Assembly: GCA_011503125.2 (NCBI GenBank)
Contig: WWBZ02000010.1
Location: 310,001-374,000 of the forward strand
Direction: 5' to 3'
Length of the DNA: 64,000 nt
Source of the DNA: Botryosphaeria dothidea
Taxonomy: Eukaryota; Ascomycota; Dothideomycetes; Botryosphaeriales; Botryosphaeriaceae
The notes beneath the pieces are model-generated. The model worked only from the letters and a program-made list of their open reading frames with translations, was not told where the DNA came from and did no database searches. Positions 33,740-46,710 of this stretch are shown here, in pieces. The translations under genes and the position numbers were made by a program. Position 1 is the stretch's first letter. Each line of letters starts with the position of its first letter.

Positions 33740-36510
33740 TTATTCTAGAGTCACCCTTCTTTCAAAAGCCCTTAATAACATTAGTCGATCGATTCACCTC
33801 TCGACCTGTTATCCAAGGCACTACCTCACCCACTACTCCTAAAGACTTCAGAGCAACAGTCGATCGATTCACCTCTCGACCTCACCCCTCTGAGGCACCA
33901 CCCACTTTCAATAGATACCGATTGGTTGAACTTATTTCCCAATTCTCATTCCGTATACGATGCCACCGAAAGCCAGACTAGAGTCTTCGCGTACAAGGCG
34001 CTTAGCTCGCGAACAGTATGAGGAGGTACCCTCTGCTAACGAACAAGAAGAGTTCTACCCTGAGCTACCACCCGATACCGAAGAATTTGAACCTCTCGAC
34101 CTCCCGAACGACCGCTTTACCGCAGGACACAGTACACTAATTCAGACCCTTCGAAATGCCCTTTCAAGCAACGATTTACGCCGTAAAGGACCACTCTCGC
34201 CAGATGTCTTTACCCTAATTCCCTACCACCAAGGAAATGGCAAGGCCTATCTAGGCGGAACCGGCGAATCAGAAGAAGGGGTAAACCTCCTTTGCTCGAA
34301 TCCTATATTCCTACGTTACTGGATTCAGGAATGGACTAGAGAAACGATTAACCGAACCGCCGCGCTAGCCCAGCAGACTACGGCACTAGCAAAGCAGAAG
34401 GAAGTTAACGCCGAGTTACAAGAACAATTACAAACGGCTAAGAAAGAGGCTCAACAACTCCGCGCTCAGTATAGTACCGGAGACGACGAGGTTACTACCA
34501 ACGCCTCTAACCGTACTCAAGGAACTACACTCTCGCAAGCAGACCTAGCTACAATTGCAAGCATGGTCGGCAGGCAGACGGGAACTAATCGTGGTCCACG
34601 TCTTAAAATCCCGGACCCACCTGTGTTCTCTGGCGAGTCTGGAAGCAAGCCTGATTTCCGAACCTGGAAGAACGAACTACTACAGAAGCTTAACTCCTAC
34701 GGACAAGAGGTGGCGGAAACAACGAAGCTCCCCTATATGCTAACCCGAACCGAAGGAGATGCCCATACGCATCTTGCTCCACATATCACTACGGAACCGA
34801 ACGGATACCAGACAATCAATGAAGCTCTCCACGAGCTAGCCAGTATCTATGATGATCCACTCGTCCGGTATAACAAGAAGCGAGAACTCCAGGAACATTG
34901 GCAAGGTTCAAATACCTTCCAGGAATACTATGCTAAGTTCTCCGCCTTAGCAGTCGAAGCTCAACTCCCTAAGGAAGAATGAGGAGAAGAACTTTGGACC
35001 CACCTGAACGGCGACTACCAGAAACGATTCATACACCTTCGCGCAGCCGGAACAATCGACTATACCCAGCCAGTCCGGGACTGTAAAGCGTACGACTCAA
35101 CCCGGAGCCAGTGGAAGCAGAACCGTCCCTTGGAGACAAGAAAGGATCCTCGGAACCTAGGCGAACTAGACTAACTACCGAGGAACGAGAGAGGCTCCGT
35201 CAGGAAGGGCGGTGCTTCTATTGCCGTGAGCAAGGTTATATAACTACGGATTGCCCAAAGAAAGGTACAGTAAAGCAACCGATCGCTGTAGTAAACCTCG
35301 AACCACCTACTACGGGTCGGAATCTCGAACTCTCAGGCACGGAATCGGAAAACTAGTAGTTCCTAGTAAAGTCGCATCTAGGAGCAGACAGAAACGAGTA
35401 ATACTTGGAGAGGTAACGGTAGATTCAGTTTGGCATACAGTACCCGATACAATGATGGAAAAGTGTACTTTAACTTTACAAGGCAAAAGCCTTAGCACTA
35501 ATGCACTTATTAATACTGGAGCCTCAATCTTCGCCGCCATAGATCACCGTTTCGCGCAAAAACTCATGAAAACCATGGGCATACAACCCATTCCTCTCTC
35601 AAAACCCTTAGATTACAGACTAGCAGACGGATCAGCAGGTCCTACTATTACTCATCAGATCTGCCTACCGCTAACCGTACGGCACCACTGGGAAAACTTC
35701 GCTCCCTTCTTAATTACGGAACTTGGAAAATACGACATTATTCTTGGAATGGGATGGATGAAGAAATGGGATGGATGAAGAAGCACGGAGTTATTCTCGA
35801 CCTAGAACAGGACCAACTAACGTTTAAAGATGGTTTCTGCGATCATCCGTGTCGTGTACCCGATCCTCTAGAACTACCAAGCCCTAAAGCTCTAGAGAAA
35901 CTGTTGAATTGTGTGGGTTTGTAATCACTAGATGATAAGTGGCATGCATTAGGAGGGAGAGGCCTAGGGGCTGCCTCTTATCCTCAGAAGCTAGACTAAC
36001 TACTTTGGGATGCATCTGTGCGTTCCCGTATAGTTATATTCCAACAGAAACAGAAAGGAAAAGAATCACCACCATTCCGCATCCTACCCCGCCTGCGATT
36101 AGGAAAGAATACGGAGCTACTAGATCAAAAAGAGAACATGTGGAAGATGGAGAAAGCCTTAGCCGGAGAACTACTCCGTCAGGAGAAGGGGTTAGAGGCG
36201 AGAACTACTAAGGAACGAGTTAGGGATTTCCAACTGGAGAAGCCAGAAAAGTTCTTTCGTACAATGAAAGAACCAGGAACCGAGATCTACCGATTTAATC
36301 TAAAGGACTTACATGAGGAAGAGATCGCCCGGATCTATGCAATACAGGAGGTCTTCTCCCTTACGACTCCTAAGAACAACCCGAGCCTAGAATTCCCGAC
36401 TGGCTACAAGACTTAGCGGAAGTTTTCTCAAAACAAAAATCGGACGTATTACCACCGCATCGACCTTGTGATCATCGAATCGAACTTAAAGAAGAACTGT
36501 TTAGGATCAC
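33740..36510 (+). mobile_element. Truncated, decayed Ty3/gypsy retrotransposon (gag, zinc knuckle, protease, RT start)
   Basis: Gag begins at the ATG at 33960 and has a coiled region (AALAQQTTALAKQKEV) and a capsid core (PPVFSGE.., FRTWKNELLQKL). A TGA at about 34981 interrupts it where CGA is expected, and a frameshift near 35100 leads to the zinc knuckle (CFYCREQGYITTDC), in which the His is Tyr. The protease reads ALINTGAS, with Asn for the catalytic Asp, and ends DIILGMGWMKK. Only the RT leader ([18 protein letters not shown], then DHRIELKEE) remains before homology stops at about 36510. RT core, RNase H, integrase and 3' LTR are missing. Confidence 0.8.
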
Positions 36511-36679
36511 GTGTATTTAGCTTTCTTAGTTAGTTTCATTCATTCCTAGTTAAAAAGGGTGTGCCCCATCACCAGGCACCCCTCATGCCAACAAGACACA
36601 ATCATTTTCACCCAATCCGCAAATACTCAACAAGAACCAAATCTTCAAACTCCTCCACTCTATCGCATGTCAACTAGGG

Positions 36680-39190
36680 AGCTACAGGCATAAAGAATAG
36701 AAATAATATCAGCGAGAGAGGCGATCCCTGCGGAAGTCCTGCCTGCGGCAGGTCTATGACCCTAGACGTCTCGCCATTCACCACCATAGAGGCGCTCCTA
36801 TTAGAGCAGAACGCTTTCACCCATTTAACCAGCACTTCCGGGATCCTTCTTTGTCGGAGCCGCTAGAGGAGCACGTCTCGGGCAACGCCGTTGTAAGCCC
36901 CTTTAACGTCGAACGATAGAAGCGAGAGAACCTTGCCTTCGCGCCACGCGTTATAGATGCGTTGCTGGAGGACGGTTAGTGTCTGCACTGTGGGTCGTTG
37001 CTTCCTACCGCCAAAGTGGTTCTTAGGTAGTAGAGAGTGCTCCTCCGCCAAAACAGAGATCCTCTCTGCCACCACTGACTCTAGCGCTTTTCCCAGCGTC
37101 GACAACAGCGAGATTGGCCTGTATCCTTGCGCCACCTCCGCTGACTTTCCTGTCCTGCGCAGCGGAATAATTCTCGCGATACTCCAGCGGCTAGGTAAGC
37201 GGCCATATAGTAACGATTCGTTGAAAAGCTGAAAGATATGCTTTCCAATCACTGGTCAAAGCTCGCGCCACACAACCGCGGGAATTCCGTGCTTTGAATG
37301 GACTGGCCCGGAAAAAGGCTTCCTTTACTTCTTCTACTGTTAGCGGGGCATGTTCGATCTGCTCGACAGCGCTCTGATCCGCCTCGGCCTGAGTGTTCCT
37401 CCGCACATCAGGGAGCTCCGGGAAGGAGCTCTTTATCAGTGTTTTGGAGATCTCCTCGCAGGACTCCGCGTAGCGGCCCTGGTTTTCAAGGCGTGTAATT
37501 CGAGCGAGTCCGCTGCTTTATGAATCGGTAAGATACTTGGCCGCTTTCCAGATGTTGGTCGGCTCCACAAGAAAGTCCTTCTAGCACCTTCGCTTCTGGC
37601 GCCTCATCGTGTCATAGAATCTTTTGACCGCTTTCCTTGCCTGTGCCTCTAACCAGATATCTGGCTGTCCCCACCTTCGGCGCCCTCTCGCCTGGTTCCT
37701 AAAGTAGGTGTATGACCTTCGCAGTTGACTGAGGTCCGCCGTCCACCACTTCTTCACGTATAGTGACGGTCTCGCTTTAGGGATGCAGCGCCGCTTCTAA
37801 TAGATAGTTGGTGAAGCATTCCATGTCCTGGGCATCTGGAGGAGGCTCCTTAATAAGTGTCTTTCTCACCTCGCTTCTAACGGCCTCCCAGTTGGCACTG
37901 CGGAACGTGTATTGCGTTTCCAGTTCCTAGTAAGGCACGTCGGTCTCAAAATAGGTCTCGATAGCCAGATGATCACGTCCGTATGCCGTGCTAGTAGGGC
38001 TATAGTTGCTCCTCTCTTCCGTTAGTTGGGGCGACGCTAGGATTAGATCGATCAAGAGCTGTGTCCGGCCGACTCGTACGTGACCGTGCCTCTAGGCAGC
38101 AGGCTCTGCAGGTGAAAGTCCTCCATAAAGTCGATTATCGGCGCGCCTTCTCCGCTGCGTGGTGAGCCGTACACAAGATCACCTCCCCACAACTAGTCGT
38201 GTCTATTAAAATCACCGCAGATGAGGAGCTCTAGTACCCCGTTGGTTTGGCTTCCTACCTATGTGATTGCCGTCCGCAGGTGCTTAAGCGCGCTGGTGAG
38301 TTCCGGGTCGTGCACGTTCTCCTTCTTGGCGACGTACACGGCTGCCACGAACACGATCCGGTCCCGTAGCGTAATAACTGCGGCTGTAATGTCGGCAGAG
38401 GGTACTGCTATCTGCCTGGCTTGCGTGTCTTTGCGGATCCACAACATTGAACGAACGGGATAGCGACTATGTCGCGACGTCGTCGGCAGTAGTTGCTTCC
38501 AGTATGAATGAGTGACTAGTACTGCCATGGTCTCGCCGCCAGGCCCGCGAAAGCAGCTTGGCTCCGAGATGAAAATAACGCTAAAATCGCTGAGGTCTTC
38601 GTCGTTTAGTAGGCTATACTGCGCTATTCCGCTCTTTCCTATGTTCGCGTGAATCACCTTGAGCGACCTACTTATTACGCTAGTGAAGCATTTCGCGCAA
38701 GAGCTTGTCATACTCTGGGCAGCCTCTGTAGTCTGCCCTATACGGACCGCCGCAAGCGGCGCACTTTACCGCCGTCGACGAGCAGCCGTCCTCCCCCTGT
38801 GGCCGACGCCTGCGCATTTCGCGCATCGTTCTTCTCCTCGGCAACGGAACTGTCTTCGTTCCTGGCCACCTACTCCGTAAGCTCTTCATTCCGCTCGGCA
38901 AGCCGGTCATTCTGCGTAACAATGATATTGAGCAGGCCAATAACGTCGTCCAGGGTAGAATTGCTAGGTAGATCGGATACGGTGGTCGCGCGAGTCCTTC
39001 GCTGCCCCGTTGGTTTGCCGGTGTGGAGGGCACGATAGTCGGGGCGTTTCTGAAGACGCGCAGCGCGTTGCGACGCGCCAACGGTTGCGTATCCGCCCCC
39101 ACCATCTTCGCCCGCAGACATTGTAGGGTCGAGGATTTCGAATTCGCGCTCGAAGTTGTTCGTCTTGTATGAGACGAGATGGAGGCACAA
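36680..39190 (-). mobile_element. Tad-type LINE, 3'-truncated (ORF1 end, endonuclease, RT motifs A-B)
   Basis: Reading down the minus strand: the ORF1 C-terminus with a zinc-knuckle-like CAACGGPYRADYRGC at about 38730-38780, the endonuclease start (VIHANIGKSGIAQYSLL, then SEPSCFRGPGGE), the endonuclease end with an intact GRDHLAIE at about 37970, then RT with SFDVKGAYNGV (motif A) and GLPQGSPLS (motif B). The sequence ends at about 36680, before the FVDD motif. It belongs to the family of 53345-56815, with long near-identical blocks. Many stops and frameshifts are present. Confidence 0.75.
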
Positions 39191-40827
39191 GTCTTTCTTC
39201 TTGAACTTCTATCCCTTCTAAAGCATAGGCCTTCGGTCGTTTTACTTAATCAATGGGTGTTGGTGGAAAGTGGCCATCTCGCTTATGAAATACGTTATCA
39301 TGTGTTTTAGACTTACCACATGCAGCTAGCTCTACAGCCAGAGGATAAGAGGCGTCTCCTGGGCCGCTCTCCTCTAACACCATGCCAATTCTTGCCTTCA
39401 TTACTGAATAAATTGTCAATGCAAACTTTCCAACACATACTGATCATGGCTGAACAGGCTACTGAGTGCGAAGTGTTGACTCGAGCTAATGCAGAAAGGC
39501 CTGCATGCCCAATTAGCTCTGGCCACATTAGCTGTTGTAGTGGAGGCCTCTTATACAAGCGGTCCAAGTTAAGTCGAATGCCGCTCCAGGATGGTGTGCA
39601 ACGGCTGACTCTCCTGTCTGCCACGTCAACCTCTGACAGTGACTCCAGCAGCTCAAGCGGCTTCAACGATGACGTTGCGCCCGACCCTTGTCGGGGGAAT
39701 CGATACCTACCATCTTCCACCAATGGCGCCTCTGCAGGACATCCTCAGCCGCACATGGACTCACCCGCCGCCTCGGAGGCCTAGCGCATTCCAGCTAGGC
39801 CGCACGGCCCGATTGAATGGCCTGAGCCAGGCTCGCCTTCAGCAACAACGTGGGCAGCGAGCGCTGCGCGTGCCAGGGGGGTCCTTCAGCACCCGCAGGT
39901 TGAGCTGAGTGAGGTGAAGGAGGCCCGAAATGGCGTCCAGCAGGCTCGCTCGCCACCAAGACGATGCTTGATAAGCAGTGAGGTACGCCACCTCAAAGAG
40001 TGTATAGACCGGCAAAAGAGGTGCACTGCTGACCTTGGATACGAGGCTGGAATGGAGTCTTACGAGGACTGTTAGCTTAAGGTTTCGCAGCGAGAGTCGG
40101 CAGTGCAACACCGTGATATGTATGTACGGACAGCGCTGGCGGCCTCTCATTGGATACCAACATCAGCAACGCCAATAGTACGTCATCCAACCCACATTGG
40201 CACCAAGCAGCTAGGTTGGAGGTGACGGAGGCGCGAAGGCCGTATCATATGCATTTAATGGAGTTAGTGCTGGTCAACACCAAGCCAAGTATCACGATAT
40301 TGGCAGCACGTGTATGCGGTCCCGCACTTACCGGCGCCTCCGAATACGTTTCCCCCTTGCGACTCCGGCTGACTCAGAAGAATTAATGTAGGCAAGGATT
40401 GGGCGAGGATACCCCCATGTAGCTATATCCTGTCCATCAAAATCGAGTTGTTGAGTGCGCATTTTGTCTTTTGCTCAAACTTCGACACTTTTTTCTCTCT
40501 CTTGTTTTCTCTTTAGCCGTGAGACATTTGATAAGTAGAGGAATTAATGTTGCTACTGAAGAGTGAGACGAGTAGTGGGGGAGGACCCCTTTTGTGCTAA
40601 AGTGTTTGGACTGGTAAGCCACGGACAAGCACTACCGACGTGCAATAATTATAGTATACAGAGCCATACGGCCCGTCGATGTTCTGAAATTCAGCAAGTA
40701 GTTAGAGTGAAGATCCAATCAGATTTAAGGCATTACGGTGGGGGTATTCCACCAAAACGCTTCTTAATTCTGAAGGGATCTGCGCAGCTTACTATTAAAA
40801 CACATTGATCGAGACAACTCTCTTCAC
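39191..40827. other. No clear gene; possible transposase tail at 39420-39784
   Basis: The plus-strand frame at 39320-39784 contains ILIMAEQATECEVLTRANAE followed by KRSKLSRMPLQDGVQRL and a Ser-rich tail. The order (helix ending in RANAE, basic cluster, then a G-V-L segment) recalls the C-terminus of fungal pogo/Fot1-type transposases, but no catalytic part is present and I hold this weakly. The rest shows nothing. Confidence 0.25.
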
Positions 40828-43631
40828 TCAACGCCTCGCTGCTTTCTCCATGCTCGTTAGATATCGCTCTACGGTTTCCGCCGCCAGCCGCAACTGCCTT
40901 CCCCCGTCGAAATTATTTGCTTCGCCATTGTTCTTTTTCTTTTTCATCATACTCTGCCAGGCCTGCTCTTTCATCTTCGTCTCTTCCAAAATCTTCAAGA
41001 CCATAAATACAAACCCGTGGTCGTTGCTATCACTCGGATCAGCCATTGATGTGTATTCAATTCCTAGCTCATCTTGGATTCGCTGCCGAAGTGTCCGCAT
41101 AAGCGCGTTGCATGTTTTTGTCAGGGCGATGTAGTTGACCGTCACATTTGGTAGGATCTCTGGGAAGTAGGACTGTAGCACCTCGACAAATTGTAGCGGC
41201 GCCAAGCGACGGCGACGAAGATTCTCGTTGTTACTCTTCTTCTGGATATTGCTTGAGCTGACAGCAACGGCATCAGAGCTCTCCGCAGGCATGTGCTTTT
41301 GCAACTGGTCCTCGATCTGCTGAACGACACCCTCAATCGTGTGGTTCCTGTTGAGGTACTCGCGTAGGATCTTGGATGCTGGCGTGATCTGCATTTTCCA
41401 CTTCTGTAGCTTGTCAAGCCTTCGAGTAGGACGGGAGTTGCCAAGGCGGAAGGCCATTCGCGCGTAGAACTTCTCCGGCGTATCGGGCACATCATTAGCA
41501 AACAGAGGGCCGGCATGGAGTTCCATGACTCGATCCAGCTCTGGCCAGCCGATTTGGATGTATTTAAGCTGGCGAAGAGCGTTGTAGAGATGTGCTGTGG
41601 CAAAGATCGAGAGGTGGTGGTTGGAGAGCGCCACGCCAGCATCTTCGGTCAGCAAGGCTAGCTGGAGAGCCAGCGTGCCGCATAAAAGGGGATTGTGTGT
41701 GATTGCAAAGTCAGGCTCCGGCGCTGGTCCGATTGGCCTCAGGTTGAGCCGCTTAGCGTTCGCCTTATGCTCCTCCGACGGACCGTCAAAGCTTAAGTTC
41801 CGCCCTCGTTTCCTGTAATGTTCTCTAATAGCTTCCTATATCTCTGGCGGTGCATCGTCCATTGCATAACCCGGCCCAAGATTGTGCTTGTTGGCCTCCA
41901 TCAACATTTTCTTAAATTCAGCGACGGGCAAGTACGGGATATGCTTCTCTATTAGTTGATAGGCATCCATGAGGGTATTTTTGTCTCTGGCAAGCCAACG
42001 TGTCTCGCCGGTACCGAGAGACCCATTTGGGTAGAGTTGGAACTCAAAATCCTGTTTGGCATGCTTTGCCATCCTTAGAAGGTCGTCATGGTGTTTAGGC
42101 CGGTTACCGATAGTTTCAATGATATCGAGCATGATGCGAGACGCGAAGACATTGTGGATGTTAATGTCACCTTTCGCCCACAATCCGTCCAGGCTTTTCG
42201 AAAATTCATCCTGAATGCTTGGCAGTAGCTGGGCGGAGCCTACACCTGGGAACTTCTTCATGAGGTGGACGAGAACAAGCTCCTGGAGAAGTTGGGTCAA
42301 AAGTCTGTCCTCACCTTCCAGTTTGCTATACTTAGGGAAACCCAATAGTTCCGGGCGCGCAATGTAGCTAAATCGCATTTGGGGAACGGGTAGGGGCCAG
42401 CTAATTTGGTCCAGATGCTTGGCCACCTGAGCCATTTTCATGAGCACACGTGCCGTGGGGAGGTAGATGAATTCTTCCAACTCAGTGACTTCCAAGGATT
42501 CTGGCGAGTTGAGATATTCATCAGGGTCTCTGCCGTTGCGAAGACTCTCAGCGTAGAAAACAGCCATGGCTATGCTGTCATAATCTCTTCTATACGCCTT
42601 GAGGCGTGGATTCGCGTCTAGAAGGTCCTTCTCGGCGCGGTGCACCGATTCGATTCCGACCTGGGTTGCAATCGTTGCGGATATCAAGTCCAGCTCACCG
42701 TCCTTGTACTTCTTCCATACGCTCTTTAGCGTGTCCTGGATGGAGTGTAGATCCTGAAAGAAGCAGTAGCAAATAAAGGCGTCCTCCCAGGCAGCGTCGA
42801 CCTCAAGCTCGTAGACTTTACTCTGCGGCTTGGCGCCGCTGGTGGGTCCATCTGCACAAGCCAACACCGACTCGTCGACTATATCCTCGACACGAACCGC
42901 CGCGAGTTGATCCCTGTATCCCTTGTTAGTACCACCAAATATTGCACTCCCGGAGGGGAGTTGAAACATGAGCGGAGCGGGAAAAGGAAGTGAGGACAAT
43001 AAACGTACTGCAAGCTCTGCACCGTATTGTCGGGCTCATGTCTCCCTTCCTCCTTTACCTCACTCTTCGCATCTTCTTGCCTCCAATTTAGCAGATCCAA
43101 TGCCCTCTGCAGAGCATCAATGAAATGCCTATGTCCCTTATTACTCCTCCTTGCCTCCACCTTTGCCATCTCAAACCAATCTGCGCACCTTCGTCTTGCC
43201 GTGATCGCCCGTTCCAGCACTAACCGCACATCCTCCGGCATCCGCATGTCTGCCTGTGTTGCTGCGGCCCGCGCTACGACCTCTGCCTGCGCGAGTAGGT
43301 CTTGCGTCGAGAGGATATAGCGTGCCACATCTCCTTTTGCAGGTGTTTTGGTATAGCCGGTGTCAGCAGTGGTAGACGATTGCTGAGAGGCAGCCTTCGC
43401 AGCCTTGCGGGCCTTGCCTTTGAGGCGGCGGGACGGCGCTTGAATAATATCGGAAGACAACTTTGGAGGTGTAGGACTGTCTGCATTTGGCGTTGATCGT
43501 GCATCTTGTGGCAGTTTCTTTGTAGGCTTCCAGCCGACGGCAGTGGCAGCTTGCGATAGCCAAGTAGTGAAGGAGATGGTGTCTTCTTTATAGCGGCGGT
43601 AGCTGCCGGAGAGGAATTCGGGAATGGCCAT
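40828..43631 (-). CDS. DUF6604 domain protein, one in-frame TAG
   Basis: Two exons (43009-43631, 40828-42913) with a 95-bp intron (GTACGT, TACTAAC branch, TACAG) form 902 codons. A TAG at 41836-41838 after DDAPPEI is in frame; the reading then continues cleanly (EAIREHYRKRGRNL..) for 336 codons to a TGA. The N-terminus FLSGSYRRYKEDTISFTTWL is typical of DUF6604, a domain of large uncharacterised fungal proteins. A Lys/Ala-rich linker (KGKARKAAKAA) and a long helical body follow. The flanking codons show no other lesion, so either the gene died recently (CAG to TAG) or the protein ends at 566 aa. A 31-bp exon-skipping intron around the TAG is not supported by splice signals. Confidence 0.75.
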
Positions 43632-45615
43632 GACCGAGGCCGTCTCAACCTGCACTGACAAGATGTTAGAGCGGGCGAGTGGAATGAAAAGAGAGGGGAA
43701 AATAAGAGAAGGAAGGGACAAAGAAGTTTGGAGCTGCGAAGGCAACCTGAAAAGATGCTAGCAGCTGCTAGTATTGACCGAGTTGGCAAGCCAAGAAGTG
43801 TTGGTTCAAATTACCTCGCAGTTCAAGAGCGATCGGTTCAATGGAGAATTCTGGTAAAAGGTTGAGAGTTCTTGGAAGAGTGGCGTGGAAGAAATGTGGC
43901 GGCGTTTAGGCCCCCGGAGAGCCGCCCTTTACAGCGCCACGCCGTTAGCTGTGAATCACGTGTGAAATCGCACCAGCTTGCGCAACTCGAGCCGTGTGAG
44001 GGAGCAAGGCTGACGGGGATCGAACAGCTTTTGAATATGGTGGAGGCCCAAGGGCGGGGTAAATAAAGGTCCGTGCCTCACGGCTGACCGCGGCACAACA
44101 CCGGCTGCCCCTCAACCCCACGACTGCAGCGCCGTGGCCGCAGCAACACCGTCACCATCGACCGCCTGTCATGCCGCAGCAATGCAAAACAACGCGCCGT
44201 GGCCAGCGCTGGCCAAAGGTGTCGGTCAATGCATCCCACCAACTACGCCGCCCACCACGCAAGGCACCACCACCTGCACCGCCGAGAACACCGCCACCTA
44301 TCCTGTCTGGCGGGCAAGCGGTATGTAGTCGTGCTGCTGAACAAATCACGCCGCGCCCGCCTCGATGGTGGCCATTTCCATCCTCGAGCCGTCGTCGGGC
44401 ATCGTTTTGCGGCGCTCTCCGTACCCGTGCCAGTCGTTGAGCTACGCCAGCAGCAGTCGTTCGCGCAGCCCCGCCAGACGTAGAAACGACCCATAACTAA
44501 AGGCGGGCAGGCCCGCGAGGTGCCGAAAGACGTGAGGGAGCTCTGTCGGGACCTACGGCGCATAAGCACCGCTAGGGGTGTCATTCCCAGGGCGGCCATG
44601 GGTCACGCCGCAACCCTCCTGGACGATTACATGCTTCATAAGGCAAATTTAATCGGAACAATAGGCGATGACCGCGATGCGCGCTCGAGCACGAGAGGTT
44701 CTAGACGCGAGCGCGAGAACTCCTGGAGACGGCGTTTAAGTGCCAGGGATGCGGACTGTAGAGGCTGCCTGGAACAGCGAAGTGCACTCGGAGACACTGC
44801 AACTGGCCTTCAAAGTGAGTAAAAGGCTATATAGTACCGCGATGTTACCAAGGCCAAGATCACCGACGTGTCGTTGCTGCCGACGTCTGCGACTGGTCCA
44901 GTGCGTCCGCGTCCTCGACTTGAGCGTCGACAGGCCTCTGCACAACCAAGTCGCGGCTAAGCTACGGCAAGACGGCGCGCCTCCCATCAGCCACGCTGCT
45001 ACGGAACACATACGCTTCTACCTCATAGCAGTTAGCATCGAAACGAAACGTGGTGCCGCTGAAGGGAATGCCGCCAACCTACAGCTTCCCGTGTGTGTCT
45101 CGGCGCACTTGCGGCGGCTGTAGCAGCTGGTCGCAGGCGGCCCCTCGACAATGCCATCGCTGCTGCGGGCCATCGCACAAGGCCATGAATGGAAATGATG
45201 CTCGCCCAATACACGCCCAGCGGCAGCATCCGAATTTACCGCGATTTGAATCTGGGCGCAACAGATTCGGTCCTCGGTGTCTATCAGCTGGTCATATCGT
45301 TGAGAACATTGCCTGGGTGGATCGAAAAGACGGACAGGCCTCGGTTTGAGCAAGAAGCGCTTGGACTCAGATGAGTAAATCTAACCAACAGCGGACAGAA
45401 GCCGCGCATGAACACGTGCTTTCTTTGCTTTTCGATCAACATCACGTTTCTATCACGGCACCCCTGTGTCTTTCTACGTGAGCATCCCCCCTCTCTTGCA
45501 TTATGCGGCCCTTCCAAACGCACACATGACCCCCTACTATCGCAACCATATATTCAGGACAGATAGGCATCAATTCAGAGTTCATCAGCGTCCTTTCTTT
45601 CTCGCGTTGTTCCAC
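43632..45615. other. Intergenic, GC-rich patches, no gene recognised
   Basis: Several overlapping frames at 44130-45360 look protein-like by composition but on no strand do they give a recognisable domain or a consistent frame. They may be RIP-free relics of a lost gene. I make no call. Confidence 0.35.
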
Positions 45616-45619
45616 GCGA

Positions 45620-46020
45620 TCTTATTGGGAAGCTTGTCGAGAAAGACCTTGTGGAGCAGGGCCGAGAGCTCTACAAAGCACGTCATGCCTACCGCGAACG
45701 AACCACCAAAACAGAAGTTTCTTGGCTAGAGATAACCCGCTGGCCATCTCTTTTTTAACGGCTACAACCTTTCCAACCTCTCCCCACTTGCCTACACGGC
45801 AGATCCGACAACGGAGCCCCTACTAGTTCTACTCTCCGAGAGTCTTAACCGCGTCCTTACGCGTCCATGCAATCGCTCTGCGAGAATAAGATCAGCGTTT
45901 TCGACCAGGCCCGCATCAACAGCTTTATAGCCGGCGAGTCCTCGCGCACGGAGCGGCTGCTTACAATCAAACTGAGGCGAGTATTTTCCGCAACGATTAA
46001 TCTCTCTAGAAGTGCCTCCT
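45620..46020 (+). pseudogene. OrsC/DUF3505-like fragment, frameshifted
   Basis: Across two frame changes the plus strand reads one coherent protein: LIGKLVEKDLVEQGRELYKA, then TEVSWLEITRWPSLF, then (after a slip in a T-run at about 45755) NGYNLSNLSPLAYTADP, then LLSESLNRVLTR, then (after a second shift) ENKISVFDQARINSFIAGE. The WLxxTRWPxxF motif followed by a Leu-rich helix is what I know from fungal C2H2-finger DUF3505/OrsC-like proteins. It lacks the zinc-finger head. Family assignment is from memory only. Confidence 0.4.
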
Positions 46021-46060
46021 CTGCTTCACCTGTTGGACGAGCCGAGTCGACCAACTAATT

Positions 46061-46710
46061 CAGCTCGCGCACCTGTTCACTCAATCCCAACTCTCCCATA
46101 TCGACGCTGCTCGATCACTACGCAGTGACCTACATGCGCTCGTCTCGGATATTGATAACAGTAGCAGCAGCAGTCATAGCAAGAGCAGTGGTAGTAGCTT
46201 GTGGCGGAAGCTTCTGCAAGTTTCTGTAGTAGGAGTTAAAAGCACAAGCTCAGCGCTGCGCGGCTTATCAGGCGACTCTACGCGACACTTTGCATTTGCT
46301 AGAGTGGACAATAATGGGTTGCTGCCCGGCGCAGGTAGTAGAGGCAGCAATCGACTCGCGAATGGGCAAGATGGCGCGTTCTAGCCCTACTTTCGACGTG
46401 GGACAGATGGAAAAATGGCGGGAGAGACAGGAGAGAGGTGTATCAACGGCAGAGGCAAGGCGTACTAGTCAGGCGCCGGTTCGCTGGCATGATGCCGGCG
46501 GCGGCCTATCCCCTGCACTGTCGACACCTCGTGCAGACTAAGGTAATAAAACAGCGCTCAGGCTTATGGGCGGTTACCCACCCGACTCACGCGCGATCTC
46601 GCAATGGTCCCGACATGGAAACGCACTTCAGATACACTTCACGAGGCTAGATTAACACTCGAAACTTTTCACGACGCCAAACCCTGCGAAAAGATAAAGC
46701 ACAAAGGTAG
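46061..46710. other. No gene recognised
   Basis: The sequence contains a short AGC-type trinucleotide run at about 46160-46180 and ends at a (TAGA)n tract (46706-46722) that is the tail of the adjacent minus-strand LINE. Confidence 0.4.
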
